A DNA stretch of 64,000 bases from JAKANT01 sp035502095 (GTDB lineage Bacteria; Pseudomonadota; Gammaproteobacteria; Burkholderiales; Burkholderiaceae_F). Made by a program: the position numbers and the translations under genes. The notes beneath the pieces were generated by a model, which was given only the letters and a program-made list of their open reading frames with translations, was not told the origin of the DNA and did not search any database. The stretch spans positions 62,001 through 126,000 of the forward strand of contig DATJUX010000044.1 of NCBI GenBank assembly GCA_035502095.1. The letters are read 5' to 3'. Positions 63,010 through 64,000 of the stretch are shown here, piece after piece. How positions within the stretch are numbered: position 1 is the first letter of the stretch; the number at the start of each line of letters is the position of its first letter.

Positions 63010-63312
63010 CTAACGGCGGCCGACCAGCAGCCCGACGACCAATCCGACGCCGGCGGCGATGCCGATTGCGCTCCACGGATGGCCGTGCACCCAGTCGTCG
63101 GTCGTCTTGGCGGCGGAGCGGGCGGTTTCCTTGGTCGCGGCCTGGATTTCACGCAGCTTCGCCTGGGTGGCGCGCAACGCCGCCTCGGCGCGCTCGCGCA
63201 GTTCCTGCGCCTGGCCGGCACCGGCAGTCGCCGCTTGTTGCAGCATCGTCTCGACATCGTTCAACACCAGCTTGACGTCGGACACAAGATCTTCCCGGGT
63301 AACGTTGCTCAT
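63010..63312 (-). CDS. DUF883/ElaB/YqjD family membrane-anchored ribosome-binding protein
   Basis: A 100-residue protein of the ElaB/YqjD/DUF883 family. A long charged helix (EDLVSDVKLVLNDVETML, RAEAALRATQAKLRE) precedes a glycine-rich C-terminal membrane anchor (WSAIGIAAGVGLVVGLLVGRR) ending in RR. E. coli relatives tether ribosomes to the membrane in stationary phase. GGAGGG about 8 nt upstream supports the ATG. First of three related minus-strand genes. Confidence 0.88.
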   Translation of the reverse strand: MSNVTREDLVSDVKLVLNDVETMLQQAATAGAGQAQELRERAEAALRATQAKLREIQAATKETARSAAKTTDDWVHGHPWSAIGIAAGVGLVVGLLVGRR

Positions 63313-63488
63313 TGCTTCCCTCCATCAATAGATTCGCGGCGCGTCCGCGCCATGGTTCAGACTATGTGCGCGCTCGTTTTGTTTCGATTTGACTCAGGTC
63401 AGAAAGATCCATACTTGTTGGTTTCTCTGCGTTCGATCCTCGTCACGTTCAGTGTGTTGCGCTTGATCTGTCGCGAGCCGTGCACATG

Positions 63489-64000
63489 ATGCGCCTTTTC
63501 GCATTGCAAGCGACCCGCGACCTCGGAGCGCGGGTCGCGGCCGAGGCAGGCTGCGAGCTTGCGCTGCACGAGGAACGTGATTTCGAAGACGGCGAGCAGA
63601 AGCTGCGTCCCCTGCTCGACGTGCGAGGCGACGACGTTTACGTCGTGCAAGGCCTGCACGGCGACGCGCGCACCAGCCCCGCCGACAAGCTGGTGCGCCT
63701 GCTGCTGTTCGCCGCGACGCTGCGCGACCACGGTGCAAGTCGCGTGACCACCGTGCTCCCTTACCTCGCCTATGCGCGCAAAGACCGGCGCACGCAGCCC
63801 TTCGATCCGGTGAACTCCCGGTACATCGCACAGCTGCTCGAGGCCGTGGGGGTCGGCCGGGTTGTTGTGCTGGAAGTCCACAACGTGGCGGCGTTCGACA
63901 ACGCGTTTCGGATCCCGGCCCTGCATCTCAACTCGGCCGCCGTGCTTGCTCCCGAAACAGCGTCCGTCGTCGCCGATGGGCCCGTCATCGTGGCATCTCC
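63489..64000 (+). CDS. Ribose-phosphate pyrophosphokinase-like protein, N-terminal part
   Basis: The first ~170 residues of a PRPP synthetase-like protein; it continues past the window. Recognisable parts are the N-terminal RLFALQATRDLGARVAAEAG, the ADKLVRLLLFAATLRDHGA segment and the LPYLAYARKDRRTQPFDP stretch of the ATP/R5P site, then VVLEVHNVAAFDNAF (DLH-like substrate region here VEVH). It makes PRPP from ribose 5-phosphate and ATP, or is a divergent paralogue; the variant VEVH suggests divergence. An ATG three nt earlier (63486) is equally possible. Confidence 0.85.
   Translation, partial: MRLFALQATRDLGARVAAEAGCELALHEERDFEDGEQKLRPLLDVRGDDVYVVQGLHGDARTSPADKLVRLLLFAATLRDHGASRVTTVLPYLAYARKDRRTQPFDPVNSRYIAQLLEAVGVGRVVVLEVHNVAAFDNAFRIPALHLNSAAVLAPETASVVADGPVIVAS

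Overview
The window is GC-rich, tightly packed bacterial DNA, most likely from a betaproteobacterium. This rests on gene content (DnaE2, the XrtA/PEP-CTERM exopolysaccharide set, DUF883/YqjE-type membrane proteins) and codon use, not on any marker gene. No rRNA, tRNA, CRISPR array, transposase or phage gene was recognised. Both edges are coding: the left cuts the 3' end of a dnaE2-type polymerase gene and the right cuts a PRPP synthetase-like gene.

About 57 kb (2.1-60.0 kb) is one exosortase A (XrtA) exopolysaccharide locus. Left arm (minus strand, 2.1-12.3 kb): a UDP-HexNAc epimerase/dehydrogenase pair (TviC/TviB-like), then the regulatory and structural trio prsT (TPR lipoprotein), prsR (sigma-54 activator) and prsK (membrane histidine kinase), then a polyprenyl-phosphate sugar transferase that would start the glycan. 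Next is a divergent alkaline-phosphatase-superfamily gene (12.7 kb). A minus-strand set follows (PLP decarboxylase, AMP-forming ligase, GNAT, glycosyltransferase), divergent from a plus-strand set (acyl carrier protein plus two alpha/beta hydrolases). Together these look like a small acyl- or aminoacyl-activation module.

Middle (21.3-33.2 kb, plus strand): accessory lipoprotein/beta-propeller genes and a neighbour broken by four frameshifts, then a carbamoylation block: SGNH hydrolase, SxtJ-like protein, a 49-residue DUF5989 protein, NodU/CmcH-type carbamoyltransferase, and its own CarA and CarB. A TPR protein and an asparagine-synthetase homologue with Thr at the catalytic Cys2 position follow.

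Right arm (minus strand, 35.1-60.0 kb): deacetylase, O-antigen ligase/polymerase, glycosyltransferases, sugar-nucleotide dehydrogenase, two asparagine synthases, a formyltransferase-deacetylase fusion, exosortase A, FemAB-like protein, PEP-CTERM deacetylase, WecB, AAA ATPase, outer-membrane protein, BY-kinase, chain-length protein and export lipoprotein. Many genes overlap by 1-4 nt, so they are probably co-transcribed from a promoter near 60.05 kb.

Working model: UDP-GalNAcA-, ManNAc- and uronate-type sugars are made, linked to lipid by the initiating transferase, extended by about five glycosyltransferases, decorated (amidation, carbamoylation, deacetylation/formylation, acylation), polymerised under Wzc/Wzz-type control and exported. 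Exosortase A would attach PEP-CTERM proteins in the same envelope system, under PrsK/PrsR control. No PEP-CTERM substrate and no flippase is visible here. Beyond 60 kb lies a small stress/envelope region: two small hypothetical genes, Hsp20, another small hypothetical gene, three DUF883/YqjE/YqjK-type membrane proteins, and the PRPP synthetase start.
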